Shown: positions 1-6,556, counted from the first letter of the stretch. The stretch is 8,297 bases of DNA from Candidatus Falkowbacteria bacterium RIFOXYC2_FULL_48_21 (GCA_001778275.1 MFGM01000076.1:1-8297), one strand, 5' to 3'. Notes: generated from the sequence alone by a model not told the origin. A program made the numbers and translations.

Positions 1-3000
1 CGCCTGCGGATGATCAGCTTCATTATCATCGCTCGCATTCGCGCAACCCACATCCACCAAGTCAACGCGACCATCATTATCATTGTCCTTTCCATCAGCG
101 CACTGCTTCGGCGGAGGAGGCGGCGGCGCCGGTGGCGTAGGTTCCGGTAAACTGCCAGAACTGGTGGTAGTTAACAATGAAGCAGAAGAAAATGCCGTTT
201 CCGTGCCATTCGCGTTGCGCGCCTTGGCACGATATGAATATGTTGTATTGCCGGACAACGAAGAATTAAGCCAGCTGTTCGTGGTCACCCAGCCGGAATT
301 GGTGCTGTTGGTTGAATTTTCAAAATACAATCCGGAACTTCCCGTTGTCAGATTGGTAAACGTGCCGGAAGCGGTCACAGTCAAAGCATCGAACGCGATC
401 AAGGATGCCGTTACCGCCGTTGGCGTATTTTGCGCGGAATACAATGAGGCCGCGCTCGACAAAGCGGTTTCCGTGGTGTCGCCGTTTCTCGCTTTTGCCT
501 TGAATGAATAACTGGTATTGGCCGAGAGTCCGGTCACGGCAATACCGGAAGCGCCACCCCAAACCGTATATGTTTGCCACACTTCACCGGCGCCAAGCGC
601 GCCGCTCGCGGCCACGTAATTGCCACTGTTTGATTCTTGAATCGCAAACGTTGTGTCTGCCGAATTGGAATTTATATCAATTATCACCGTCAACGTTGAA
701 GCCGTGGGACTTTGCACCGTGGGTGTGCCGGGCGCGTTGGCCAACGTATAAACAGCCGTATTGGCGGACGACAAATCCGTATCAGTACTATCACCGTTTC
801 TCGCTTTCACTTTGAATTGATAACCCGTATTGACGGACAAGCCCGTCACGACAATGCCGGACACGCCACCCCAAACCGTATATGTTTGCCACACTTCTCC
901 CGCGCCGAGCGCGCCGCTTGCGGCCACGTAATTGCCGCTGCTCACTTCTTGAATCGCGTACGTGGTATTTGAAGGATTTGAATTTTGATTTATCACAACC
1001 GTCAGGGTCGTGGCCGCGGGACCCTGCACCGTTGGCGCGCTTGGCACATTGGCTAAGGTATACTTACTTGATCCTCCCCCCGTTGTGGAATCACCGTCAC
1101 CGTTTTTGGCGAAAACCGAATAGGTATATGAAGTGTTCGGCAAAAGACCGGAATTAATCCAAACCGCGCTTTGCTGCTCGACCGTGGTTTCTACATTGCT
1201 AAAATTAATCGCGGAAGAACCGCTCGTTAGATTTGGAAACGTACCCGTGGCCGTGACAGTAATGGATGCTGCCGTAATATCACTATATGTTATTCCCGTC
1301 GGCGCTGATATGGACGTGTAACGCGAAATTGACGCGGCCGATGTTTCATCCGTGTCAGTGTTGCGCGCTTTCACGGACATGGTCACCGACGTGTTTTCGC
1401 TCAAACTCGCTTGATCCCAATAAGCATCGGTGATCCAACCGCTGTTTCCCGCCGGACTGTCCGTACTGGAATAATAGGCCGCCTGCGCGCCGCCGGTTTC
1501 CCATGTCCAGCGCATGGCCGCGGTGGTTTGATTGGTATGGCCAAGGTTAATCGGGATATTCGCAGAGGTGTACGCGCTGGCCGTGGACGAACCGATACCC
1601 TCCCCGCTCGCGTTTGTCGCTCGTACGTAAACCGTATATTGCGTATTGGCCGAAAGCGTTGATAAAGTATATGCACTCGTCGCGCTACCAACCGTTCCGA
1701 CGAGCACATCATCGGAAGAACGGTAAACTTTATAATCGGTCGCACCCGAAACATCGCTCCAATCCCACGAAATGGAATCCGTGGTATTCGCGGAATGAGT
1801 AAGTCCAATCGGTTGCGCCGGACCCAACGTTTCCGCGCCGGTTTCCGGTCGGGCGGTCAGATTTGGCGAACCATCGCCATTGTAGGCCGCGGCGCGAAAC
1901 TTGTAGCAGGTATTTGCCGTCAAGCCTGAAATCGAATAGGGCGAGGTCGGCATGGCCGATGCATTGTTGTAAACCGTGGTATCCCAAACATCATCGCATG
2001 ATGTGTCCTGAAAAATCGACATGCCGGTCGGCGCCGGTGTCGGATTGCTCCATGTTAAATTAATTTTGTAATTTGTTTTATCCGTCGCCTCCGCCGCGGT
2101 GAAACTGCTCACTTGCGTGGCATATGTGTACTTGCTGTTGGTAGATCCGAATGCGGTTTCAGTCGTATCGCCGTTTCGCGCTTTGGTTTTGAAAACATAT
2201 TGAGTGTTGCCGACCAATCCGGTAACCGTCTTTGTTCCCCAAACGGATGAAGTTTGCCAAGCGGCGCCGACGCCGAGCGAACCATCGCTTTGCACATAAT
2301 TGGCGTTGCCATTTTCATAAATTGCATATTCAGTCGTGCTCGGATTGCTATCCGCGCTAATCGAAATGTTCATGGTTGTGGTTGTATCCACCGCCACGGT
2401 CGGCGAGCCCGGGGTATCGGCCAGCGTATAAAGATTCGCGTCGCTCAACGTTTGCACATTGCCGTAATTATCAATCGCCCAAATTTTAAAATAATAGCGC
2501 GTATTGATCGACAATCCTGTAATAATTGTCGAGGTGGTAGTGCGCGTGGTCATGCTCGCATCATCCGCATTATCCCATTCCGAAGCAGTGCCACTGCGGC
2601 TCTGAACATCCGCCTGCACCGTACCGTACCAAATTTCATAATGATTAAAATTTGTTTCCGTAGCCGCTGTCCATGACGGCGTATCGGTATTTGTCGCCAC
2701 GACCGCCACGCTGAAACCGCCCATGTCGGACGGATCCAAATTATCCAAACTGAAACTGGCCGATGCTTGCGCCGTGCCGTCAACCGTGGCATCGTTCGGG
2801 GTCACACGCACCTGAATATCGGATTGAGCCGTGCCGTCCAAACTACCATTGCCATTTGACGCGCTCATCGTATCCCAAACAATGGTTACGGTTTTCGCGC
2901 CGCCGCTCGTATCAATGGCATTGGCCGTGCCGATTTGATAAGCATTGGCATCGTCCAAATCAACCGAACCGGCACTCGGCGTGGCGGAAACCAAATCCGG

Positions 3001-4443
3001 ATCATACCACGTGGAGCCGCCGTCATCGGAGTACTCCACTTTTAATTTTGTATCATTGCTGTCCGCATCGGAAATCGTGGTGGCAAAAGAAACATAACCG
3101 GTTCCGTCCGTGGCTTGTGAAATGCTGGTCGGCGTCGTCGCCACCGGTGCGGTGTTATAAGAAATCGTTGCTTGCGCCACGACTAAATCTCCGTCAGTGC
3201 TGTCAAAATAAGCCATGGCCGTTTTCGTGGCGGATCGGGCAATGCTGTTCCACTCGCCGGTCGCGTTGGCAGAATCAACCGTTTCCGTCGCCCATGAGCC
3301 GTTATATTCGGCATATAATAAATTCGCGGCTGTGCCGTCATAGTAAGAAATGGCCGGAATTGTGCTCGTTGCCCATACCAAATCAACAAACTCCGAAACA
3401 GCGCTGGTCGTATCCACCGCCGTACATGTCCAATCGCCATCAGTGCATCCGGCTCCGGCCGTTCTTTGCGCATAATACAAATCAGACGTCGTACCTGTAA
3501 TGTAAGCCGCGCCGAGCGTACCGCCCGCCGTACCATTACTAAAAGCAATGGAAATCGTCCGCAATTCAACGGCCGTATCAATATCGCCAACCACGGTTTC
3601 ACAATTCCAATTATTATTATTTGCGCCCGCGTCATCGCAATTGCCGGCGCCCGCGCCATCGCGGCTAGCCATGACAAAATTATTCACCCCTGTTTCCTGA
3701 TACATGAATCCGATATACGCGGTCGTGCCGTTAAAGGCCAGCGAAACCGATTTGCCGCTTGTCTCGGTGGTGAAAACGTCTTCGCAAACCCAACTATCGA
3801 TGGCGCAACCGGTGCCGCCGTTTCCCACGTATGAAGCATAACGTAAATCCGCGCCGGTAACATACCGATAAGCAATGGCCATGGTCCCGCCGCTGTCAAA
3901 CGCCAATGAAATGTCCGCACCGACAACGTTGGTCGAATCGATCGCGGAGCAATTCCAATCCGTGTCCGCACAATCCGCCTCACCCGTCCCCTCGTCCGGA
4001 TCAAGCGTGGTCGTGCCGCTGGCGCCGCGCCGCGCAAAATCCAAATTACCATTACCGGCATCGTAATAAGCGATGTAAGGAATGTCACTCGAATCAAAAG
4101 CCAATGAAGTGAATTTATTATTACCGGTATCAATGCTTTCCGTTACCCACGACGCGCCGGTAAAATACGCGTAGTACAAATCATACGAGCCGCCGGACAA
4201 ACGCGAATACGCCATCGCCGGCTTGCCGGTACTGTCAAACGCCAACGAGGTATAATATCCCTCGGCTGTCGTCAGGATATCGTTGATCGTCCATGTGTAA
4301 GCGTCAGCCTTGAAAACAAATGGCAACCAGGCCGGAATGCCGAGCGTCCAACCGATCATGAACAAAACCAAAAACAGCTGGAAAATTTTACTAAAATATT
4401 CCCAGACTTTCAGTCGGTTTGCTCTTTTGCTTTTATTTTTCAT
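1..4443 (-). CDS. Giant secreted beta-propeller / FN3-repeat surface protein (C-terminus beyond window)
   Basis: One uninterrupted frame of 1481 codons, open at the left edge. The N-terminus is basic (MKNKSKRANRLK), followed by a long hydrophobic stretch (about 20-44) and an ADA site near 46-48, so I read it as a signal peptide. Residues 51-427 hold seven repeats of 46-66 residues with the pattern SLAFDS.G.P.IAYYD...L.YA...W..E.VD, centred near 69, 116, 182, 237, 301, 357 and 403; this fits a seven-bladed beta-propeller. Residues 430-566 form one Ig/cadherin-like module (SDADSND, YSDDGGSTWYD). Nine FN3-like modules begin near 567, 677, 778, 878, 964, 1048, 1134, 1238 and 1341, many with a GL..NT.Y.F..KARNGD core. 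A proline-rich linker (1432-1445) leads to CADGKDNDNDGRVD (from 1448), a calcium-loop-like motif. AAGGAG (4457-4462) lies 13 nt before the ATG. By architecture it is an adhesin or surface-layer-like protein. The ligand is unknown and an enzymatic role is not visible. Confidence 0.9.
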   Translation of the reverse strand, partial: MKNKSKRANRLKVWEYFSKIFQLFLVLFMIGWTLGIPAWLPFVFKADAYTWTINDILTTAEGYYTSLAFDSTGKPAMAYSRLSGGSYDLYYAYFTGASWVTESIDTGNNKFTSLAFDSSDIPYIAYYDAGNGNLDFARRGASGTTTLDPDEGTGEADCADTDWNCSAIDSTNVVGADISLAFDSGGTMAIAYRYVTGADLRYASYVGNGGTGCAIDSWVCEDVFTTETSGKSVSLAFNGTTAYIGFMYQETGVNNFVMASRDGAGAGNCDDAGANNNNWNCETVVGDIDTAVELRTISIAFSNGTAGGTLGAAYITGTTSDLYYAQRTAGAGCTDGDWTCTAVDTTSAVSEFVDLVWATSTIPAISYYDGTAANLLYAEYNGSWATETVDSANATGEWNSIARSATKTAMAYFDSTDGDLVVAQATISYNTAPVATTPTSISQATDGTGYVSFATTISDADSNDTKLKVEYSDDGGSTWYDPDLVSATPSAGSVDLDDANAYQIGTANAIDTSGGAKTVTIVWDTMSASNGNGSLDGTAQSDIQVRVTPNDATVDGTAQASASFSLDNLDPSDMGGFSVAVVATNTDTPSWTAATETNFNHYEIWYGTVQADVQSRSGTASEWDNADDASMTTRTTTSTIITGLSINTRYYFKIWAIDNYGNVQTLSDANLYTLADTPGSPTVAVDTTTTMNISISADSNPSTTEYAIYENGNANYVQSDGSLGVGAAWQTSSVWGTKTVTGLVGNTQYVFKTKARNGDTTETAFGSTNSKYTYATQVSSFTAAEATDKTNYKINLTWSNPTPAPTGMSIFQDTSCDDVWDTTVYNNASAMPTSPYSISGLTANTCYKFRAAAYNGDGSPNLTARPETGAETLGPAQPIGLTHSANTTDSISWDWSDVSGATDYKVYRSSDDVLVGTVGSATSAYTLSTLSANTQYTVYVRATNASGEGIGSSTASAYTSANIPINLGHTNQTTAAMRWTWETGGAQAAYYSSTDSPAGNSGWITDAYWDQASLSENTSVTMSVKARNTDTDETSAASISRYTSISAPTGITYSDITAASITVTATGTFPNLTSGSSAINFSNVETTVEQQSAVWINSGLLPNTSYTYSVFAKNGDGDSTTGGGSSKYTLANVPSAPTVQGPAATTLTVVINQNSNPSNTTYAIQEVSSGNYVAASGALGAGEVWQTYTVWGGVSGIVVTGLSVNTGYQFKVKARNGDSTDTDLSSANTAVYTLANAPGTPTVQSPTASTLTVIIDINSNSADTTFAIQESNSGNYVAASGALGAGEVWQTYTVWGGASGIAVTGLSANTSYSFKAKARNGDTTETALSSAASLYSAQNTPTAVTASLIAFDALTVTASGTFTNLTTGSSGLYFENSTNSTNSGWVTTNSWLNSSLSGNTTYSYRAKARNANGTETAFSSASLLTTTSSGSLPEPTPPAPPPPPPKQCADGKDNDNDGRVDLVDVGCANASDDNEADHPQA
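553..628 (-). repeat. Direct repeat copy inside FN3 module 8
   Basis: This 76-bp stretch matches 865-940 at 71 of 76 positions; the offset is exactly 312 bp, or 104 codons. It encodes the GNYVAASGALGAGEVWQTYT part of the module. The identity at DNA level, including third codon positions, marks a fairly recent duplication or gene conversion. Confidence 0.85.
865..940 (-). repeat. Direct repeat copy inside FN3 module 7
   Basis: Partner of the copy at 553-628. A third, more diverged relative encoding GNANYVQSDGSLGVGAAWQT lies near 2236-2310 in FN3 module 2, so this module type occurs three times in the protein. Confidence 0.85.
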
Positions 4444-4456
4444 TCGGGAAAAAACA

Positions 4457-4462
4457 CTCCTT
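4457..4462 (-). promoter_or_regulatory. Ribosome binding site of the giant surface protein
   Basis: AAGGAG on the minus strand, 13 nt before the ATG at 4443. The spacing is longer than the usual 5-10 nt. No ATG, GTG or TTG lies in frame between the two, so the ATG is kept as the start. Confidence 0.6.
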
Positions 4463-4500
4463 GTTAAAAGCAGTTATTTTACCTAAATCTTATTGACGTT

Positions 4501-4529
4501 ATTATACCATTTTTTCATTTATCAAACAA
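4501..4529 (-). promoter_or_regulatory. Promoter of the giant surface protein (extended -10)
   Basis: A perfect TATAAT (4501-4506) is preceded by TGG, giving an extended -10 (TGGTATAAT). A weak -35, TTGTTT (4524-4529), lies exactly 17 bp upstream. Transcription would start near 4494, leaving a leader of about 50 nt containing AAGGAG. It lies in the gap after lgt, so the surface protein can be expressed independently of lgt. A TTGACA at 4556-4561 is too far from this -10 to pair with it. Confidence 0.65.
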
Positions 4530-4566
4530 ACATAAAACTCGTGACTTTTCCACAGTGTCAAGCGTA

Positions 4567-4597
4567 AACAAAAATCGCCGCCAAATCGCGACGATTT
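4567..4597 (-). terminator. Weak possible terminator after lgt
   Basis: Just downstream of the lgt stop, the minus strand carries AAATCG (4592-4597) and CGATTT (4572-4577), followed by a short T run. The stem is only six perfect pairs and not GC-rich, so termination would be partial at best. Read-through from lgt into the surface protein gene is possible. Confidence 0.3.
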
Positions 4598-4623
4598 CAA
4601 ATAAAACGATCAACCTTCCACGG

Positions 4624-5481
4624 TTAAATCGCGCTCAATCCCACATTCTTTCGCCGGCGGCGATAAAGTAACAGTCCTAATGCAAAAATTACCAATGCCA
4701 CACTAACCGCTTGCGCCCAACGTATGCCAGATATCAGCGGACTGTAATCAACACGCAAAAACTCCAACAAAAATCTTTGCGCTGAATACAAAACAAGATA
4801 CAACAAAAAAACATTTCCCGTTTGCCGGTCCCCCTCTTTCAACCGCCACCGCATTATTAAAAACAAAATCACGGCAATCGCCAGATTACCCAAACACTCG
4901 TATAAAAAAACCGGATGAAAGTATTCCGCGGCCGCAAAAGCCGCCGGACGGTTAACCGCGTCAATCGGCACTCCCCACGGCAAAGACGTTGGTTTGCCAA
5001 AAATTTCCTGATTAAAATAATTCCCGGCGCGACCGACAGCTTGCGCCGCGGCCAAACCGACAACTGCGAAGTCGGCGATAAACCAAAAACTTTGCTTTTT
5101 TATTCGGCAGAAGAGATAAGTCGCGGCAAATCCGCCGAGCATGATCCCATGAATCGCCAGGCCACCTTGCCAAATTTTCAAAACATCAAACCAATTGCCA
5201 CGATACATTTCCCACGCGTACAGCACATAATAAACGCGCGCGCCGATCACCGCGCCGATGACAAAATACAAAAGCAAATCATGAAAAAGAGGACGTAGGG
5301 GCGTTGCGCGCAACGCCCCTACGTCCCCTTTTTCAATATCAAACCTTTTTACCAACGACAAAATCACCACCAACCCAACCAGTCCGCCAATCACCATTAA
5401 AAAACCGTACCAATGTACTTCAAACGGTCCGATCTTCATCAAAATCGGTTGAGGGTGATAGGCTTGGAGGAAATTAAACAT
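4624..5481 (-). CDS. lgt: Prolipoprotein diacylglyceryl transferase
   Basis: Lgt moves a diacylglyceryl group from phosphatidylglycerol to the lipobox cysteine of prolipoproteins in the cytoplasmic membrane, the first step of lipoprotein maturation. The 285 residues match the family length and contain several hydrophobic segments (about 24-44, 69-88, 108-125, 133-148, 197-210, 224-241, 256-273). The signature GRAGNYFNQE (150-159) is present, with R151, N154 and E159; also IHG with H111, HPVFLYE (189-195), and QRFLLEFLR with R236 and E240. These correspond to the residues known to be important in E. coli Lgt (H103, R143, N146, E151, R239, E243), so the enzyme looks active. Residues 50-66, between the first two membrane segments, are encoded by a palindromic element that appears to be an in-frame insertion. 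No Shine-Dalgarno precedes the ATG; the start is supported by the family-like MFNFL...PQPIL N-terminus. Confidence 0.96.
   Translation of the reverse strand: MFNFLQAYHPQPILMKIGPFEVHWYGFLMVIGGLVGLVVILSLVKRFDIEKGDVGALRATPLRPLFHDLLLYFVIGAVIGARVYYVLYAWEMYRGNWFDVLKIWQGGLAIHGIMLGGFAATYLFCRIKKQSFWFIADFAVVGLAAAQAVGRAGNYFNQEIFGKPTSLPWGVPIDAVNRPAAFAAAEYFHPVFLYECLGNLAIAVILFLIMRWRLKEGDRQTGNVFLLYLVLYSAQRFLLEFLRVDYSPLISGIRWAQAVSVALVIFALGLLLYRRRRKNVGLSAI
5282..5335. repeat. 54-bp near-perfect palindrome embedded in frame in lgt
   Basis: The two 27-bp arms (5282-5308 and 5309-5335) are reverse complements with a single mismatch (5290/5327). The central 36 bp (5291-5326) is a perfect palindrome with no spacer; its left half is GGACGTAGGGGCGTTGCG. 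It contributes about 12-14 codons (D53-P64, reading DVGALRATPLRP) to a loop of Lgt without causing a frameshift or stop. It resembles short palindromic repeats with GTAGGGGCG ends that are dispersed in many bacterial genomes. Confidence 0.9.
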
Positions 5482-5489
5482 AAGCCATA

Positions 5490-5593
5490 GTTACAGATGT
5501 ACAGGTAAACATACGGATTGTACGGATTTAACAAATGCGCTTTATTTGTCAACCAATCTGTATTATCTGTATTGTTATCTGTACATCTGTAAC
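5490..5593. repeat. 104-bp inverted-repeat element in the lgt leader (MITE-like hairpin)
   Basis: The termini are a perfect 15-bp inverted repeat: GTTACAGATGTACAG (5490-5504) and its complement (5579-5593). Pairing continues inward. Over the 39 positions of the left arm, 32 are Watson-Crick pairs, 4 are G-T pairs when read on the plus strand, and 3 are mismatches. A small inner hairpin ACAAAT/ATTTGT (5531-5536 and 5544-5549) caps it. The arms are built from a short unit, TACGGAT on the left and ATCTGTA on the right, repeated every 9-12 bp. It has no coding capacity. It fills nearly the whole space between the lgt promoter and the ATG. Confidence 0.8.
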
Positions 5594-5622
5594 ATTATAA
5601 CAAAAGAAAAGACTCTCGTTAA
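5594..5622 (-). promoter_or_regulatory. Probable lgt promoter, overlapping the upstream terminator
   Basis: A perfect TATAAT (5594-5599) has TTAACG (5617-5622; four of six bases match TTGACA) 17 bp upstream on the minus strand. The -35 falls in the loop and distal arm of the terminator hairpin of the preceding gene. Transcription would begin near 5587, just inside the palindromic element, giving a leader of about 105 nt with no Shine-Dalgarno. Confidence 0.5.
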
Positions 5623-5634
5623 ATCGAGAGCCGT
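5601..5634 (-). terminator. Rho-independent terminator after the ytxH-like gene
   Basis: CTCTCG (5625-5630) and CGAGAG (5613-5618), read on the minus strand, form a six-pair stem around ATTTAA. An A-rich run precedes the stem and TCTTTTCTTTTG follows it. It lies about 65 bp beyond the stop codon of the ytxH-like gene. The opposite strand is also T-rich after the stem, so it could act in both directions, but no plus-strand gene ends here. Confidence 0.65.
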
Positions 5635-5694
5635 TTCTTTCTCTTTAGGCTTTTTGCAAACTTATATATAAACCAACGATGACTGGTCGCCGGC

Positions 5695-6027
5695 TTATTT
5701 TTTCTTTTTGGAATTATTCGCCACTTCTTTTTGAATATCGGCCCAGCGCTCTTTCAACTCGGCCACGATTTCCACCCACGCGGCTTTATTTAACAGATCA
5801 TCCTTGGAATACTTTTTCACAATATTTTCCACCACCGCGTCATACTCTTTGCGCCCGATCTTGCCCGCTTTGCCCACCTCGCGCACCAGCTGTTCGCTGA
5901 CTTGCTTGGATAATTTTTTGAACCGATCGCGATTTTTTTTGCCTGTTTCCGGATTCAGAAACAAACCAATCGCGCCTCCAATCAGCGCGCCAAGAGCCAA
6001 TGTGCCGATAAATTTTTTCGTGCCCAT
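5695..6027 (-). CDS. YtxH-like small membrane-anchored protein
   Basis: A 110-residue protein from the ATG. One membrane segment near the N-terminus, residues 6-24, is rich in glycine and alanine (LALGALIGGAIGLFLNP) and is followed by ETGKKNRDRFKKL. This is the layout of YtxH-family proteins, where a glycine-rich helix ends in a (A/N)P..GK(E/K) motif before a charged, probably helical tail. The tail (27-110) is amphipathic and ends NNSKKKK. The function of the family is poorly defined; stress-linked envelope roles have been proposed for relatives. Start choice: a TTG at 6063 would add 12 residues, has AAGGA 10 nt upstream and begins only 16 nt after the preceding stop codon. The ATG at 6027 has no Shine-Dalgarno but gives the family-typical N-terminus. 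I prefer the ATG but cannot exclude the TTG. Confidence 0.75.
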   Translation of the reverse strand: MGTKKFIGTLALGALIGGAIGLFLNPETGKKNRDRFKKLSKQVSEQLVREVGKAGKIGRKEYDAVVENIVKKYSKDDLLNKAAWVEIVAELKERWADIQKEVANNSKKKK

Positions 6028-6079
6028 AAATTTAACTAAAAAACTATTATGGTAGGTAGCCAAAAGTTTCTTTTCCTTA

Positions 6080-6316
6080 TTATTTTCTTGGCCCTTTACT
6101 TAATCTTAGTTTCTCGTAAGCTTTTCTTTCTTCGTCAGATATAAGGAGTCCTTCTCCCGATTGACCGGACTCCAAATTGGAGCGCATAAACTCCGAATAT
6201 TCTGCTTCAGTAAGAACTGGCAATTGTTCTTGGCTGTGTGTTTTCTCTCTAAGTCCTTTTAGTTTCTCAGATTTTTCTACGGGTGGCGCATGACCACCCA
6301 TTTTTTCAAAACTCAT
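6080..6316 (-). CDS. Hypothetical small hydrophilic protein
   Basis: I do not recognise this 78-residue protein. It starts MSFEKMGGHAPP, is strongly charged and ends RLSKGPRK. There is no signal peptide or membrane segment, so it should be cytoplasmic. The middle (PVLTEAEYSEFMRS) and the DEERKAYEKLRL stretch look helical. A TTG start at 6334 would add six residues, but neither start has a Shine-Dalgarno. A promoter-like extended -10 lies about 50 bp upstream of the ATG. Its stop is 52 bp before the ytxH-like ATG (16 bp before the alternative TTG), with no terminator between, so the two are probably co-transcribed. The reading frame is short and supported mainly by promoter and spacing. Confidence 0.6.
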   Translation of the reverse strand: MSFEKMGGHAPPVEKSEKLKGLREKTHSQEQLPVLTEAEYSEFMRSNLESGQSGEGLLISDEERKAYEKLRLSKGPRK

Positions 6317-6373
6317 AATATTAATTAATAACAAAGAAATTTCAGGCTATTTCACACTGCTTCTTCTTATTAC

Positions 6374-6382
6374 AATATACCA
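6374..6382 (-). promoter_or_regulatory. Extended -10 promoter of the hypothetical/ytxH-like pair
   Basis: TGGTATATT on the minus strand: TATATT matches TATAAT at five of six positions and is preceded by the TGn extension. No convincing -35 lies 16-18 bp upstream, as is common for extended -10 promoters. The start would be near 6367, leaving a leader of about 50 nt. Confidence 0.45.
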
Positions 6383-6407
6383 CAAACAAACGCGTCGCGC
6401 ACCTTGA

Positions 6408-6416
6408 TTATCCACA
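6408..6416 (+). promoter_or_regulatory. Single DnaA-box consensus
   Basis: TTATCCACA matches the DnaA-box consensus (TTATNCACA) exactly. It is alone: no cluster of boxes, AT-rich unwinding region or dnaA/dnaN gene is nearby, so it does not mark an origin. It could be a DnaA regulatory site between two promoters, or chance. Confidence 0.35.
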
Positions 6417-6500
6417 CTTTCGGTTTTCAACTCCGGTCGCAAAAAACAGCGCCCGGTATCAAAACGGTGTTCTCCATTACTTTTACAAACCACAAAATTC

Positions 6501-6529
6501 TTGCCTTTCCGGCGTCATTTATGTACAAT
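6501..6529 (+). promoter_or_regulatory. Promoter of the metalloprotease gene
   Basis: TTGCCT (6501-6506; four of six bases match TTGACA) and TACAAT (6524-6529; five of six match TATAAT) are separated by exactly 17 bp. The start would be near 6536, giving a leader of only about 21 nt. That leader is pyrimidine-rich and has no Shine-Dalgarno. Confidence 0.55.
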
Positions 6530-6556
6530 TACCTCATTCATAACCACCTCTTTCCT

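Larger units (their letters stand above)
6317..6556. other. Divergent intergenic region
   Basis: 240 bp between two genes transcribed away from each other. It holds the promoter of the minus-strand pair near 6374-6382, the promoter of the protease gene near 6501-6529, and a perfect DnaA-box consensus at 6408-6416. I see no open reading frame, tRNA or strong hairpin. Confidence 0.7.

Noticed and set aside
83..4112. Many plus-strand and other-frame open frames of 60-245 codons across the left half
   Set aside because: They all overlap the long minus-strand frame, which has coherent domains and repeats. Their translations are low-complexity, rich in Arg, Pro, His and Trp, and match no family; they are shadows of a GC-biased coding strand.
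4869..5298. Open frames on both strands inside lgt (4869-5063 minus, 4915-5298 plus)
   Set aside because: Lgt is identified by its signature and catalytic residues over its full length; these frames are incidental.
5282..5335. Transcription terminator inside lgt
   Set aside because: The hairpin is strong and T-flanked, but it lies within an intact coding frame near the gene start, with the conserved Lgt sequence continuing on both sides. An inserted palindrome explains it better, although some attenuation cannot be excluded.
5512..5591. Short repeated units (TACGGAT, ATCTGTA) as a CRISPR array
   Set aside because: Units are only about 7 bp with 2-5 bp between them and are arranged as two opposed arms of one hairpin, not as direct repeats with unique spacers.
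6317..6556. Replication origin suggested by the DnaA box
   Set aside because: Only one perfect box, no cluster, no unwinding element and no dnaA, dnaN or similar neighbour.
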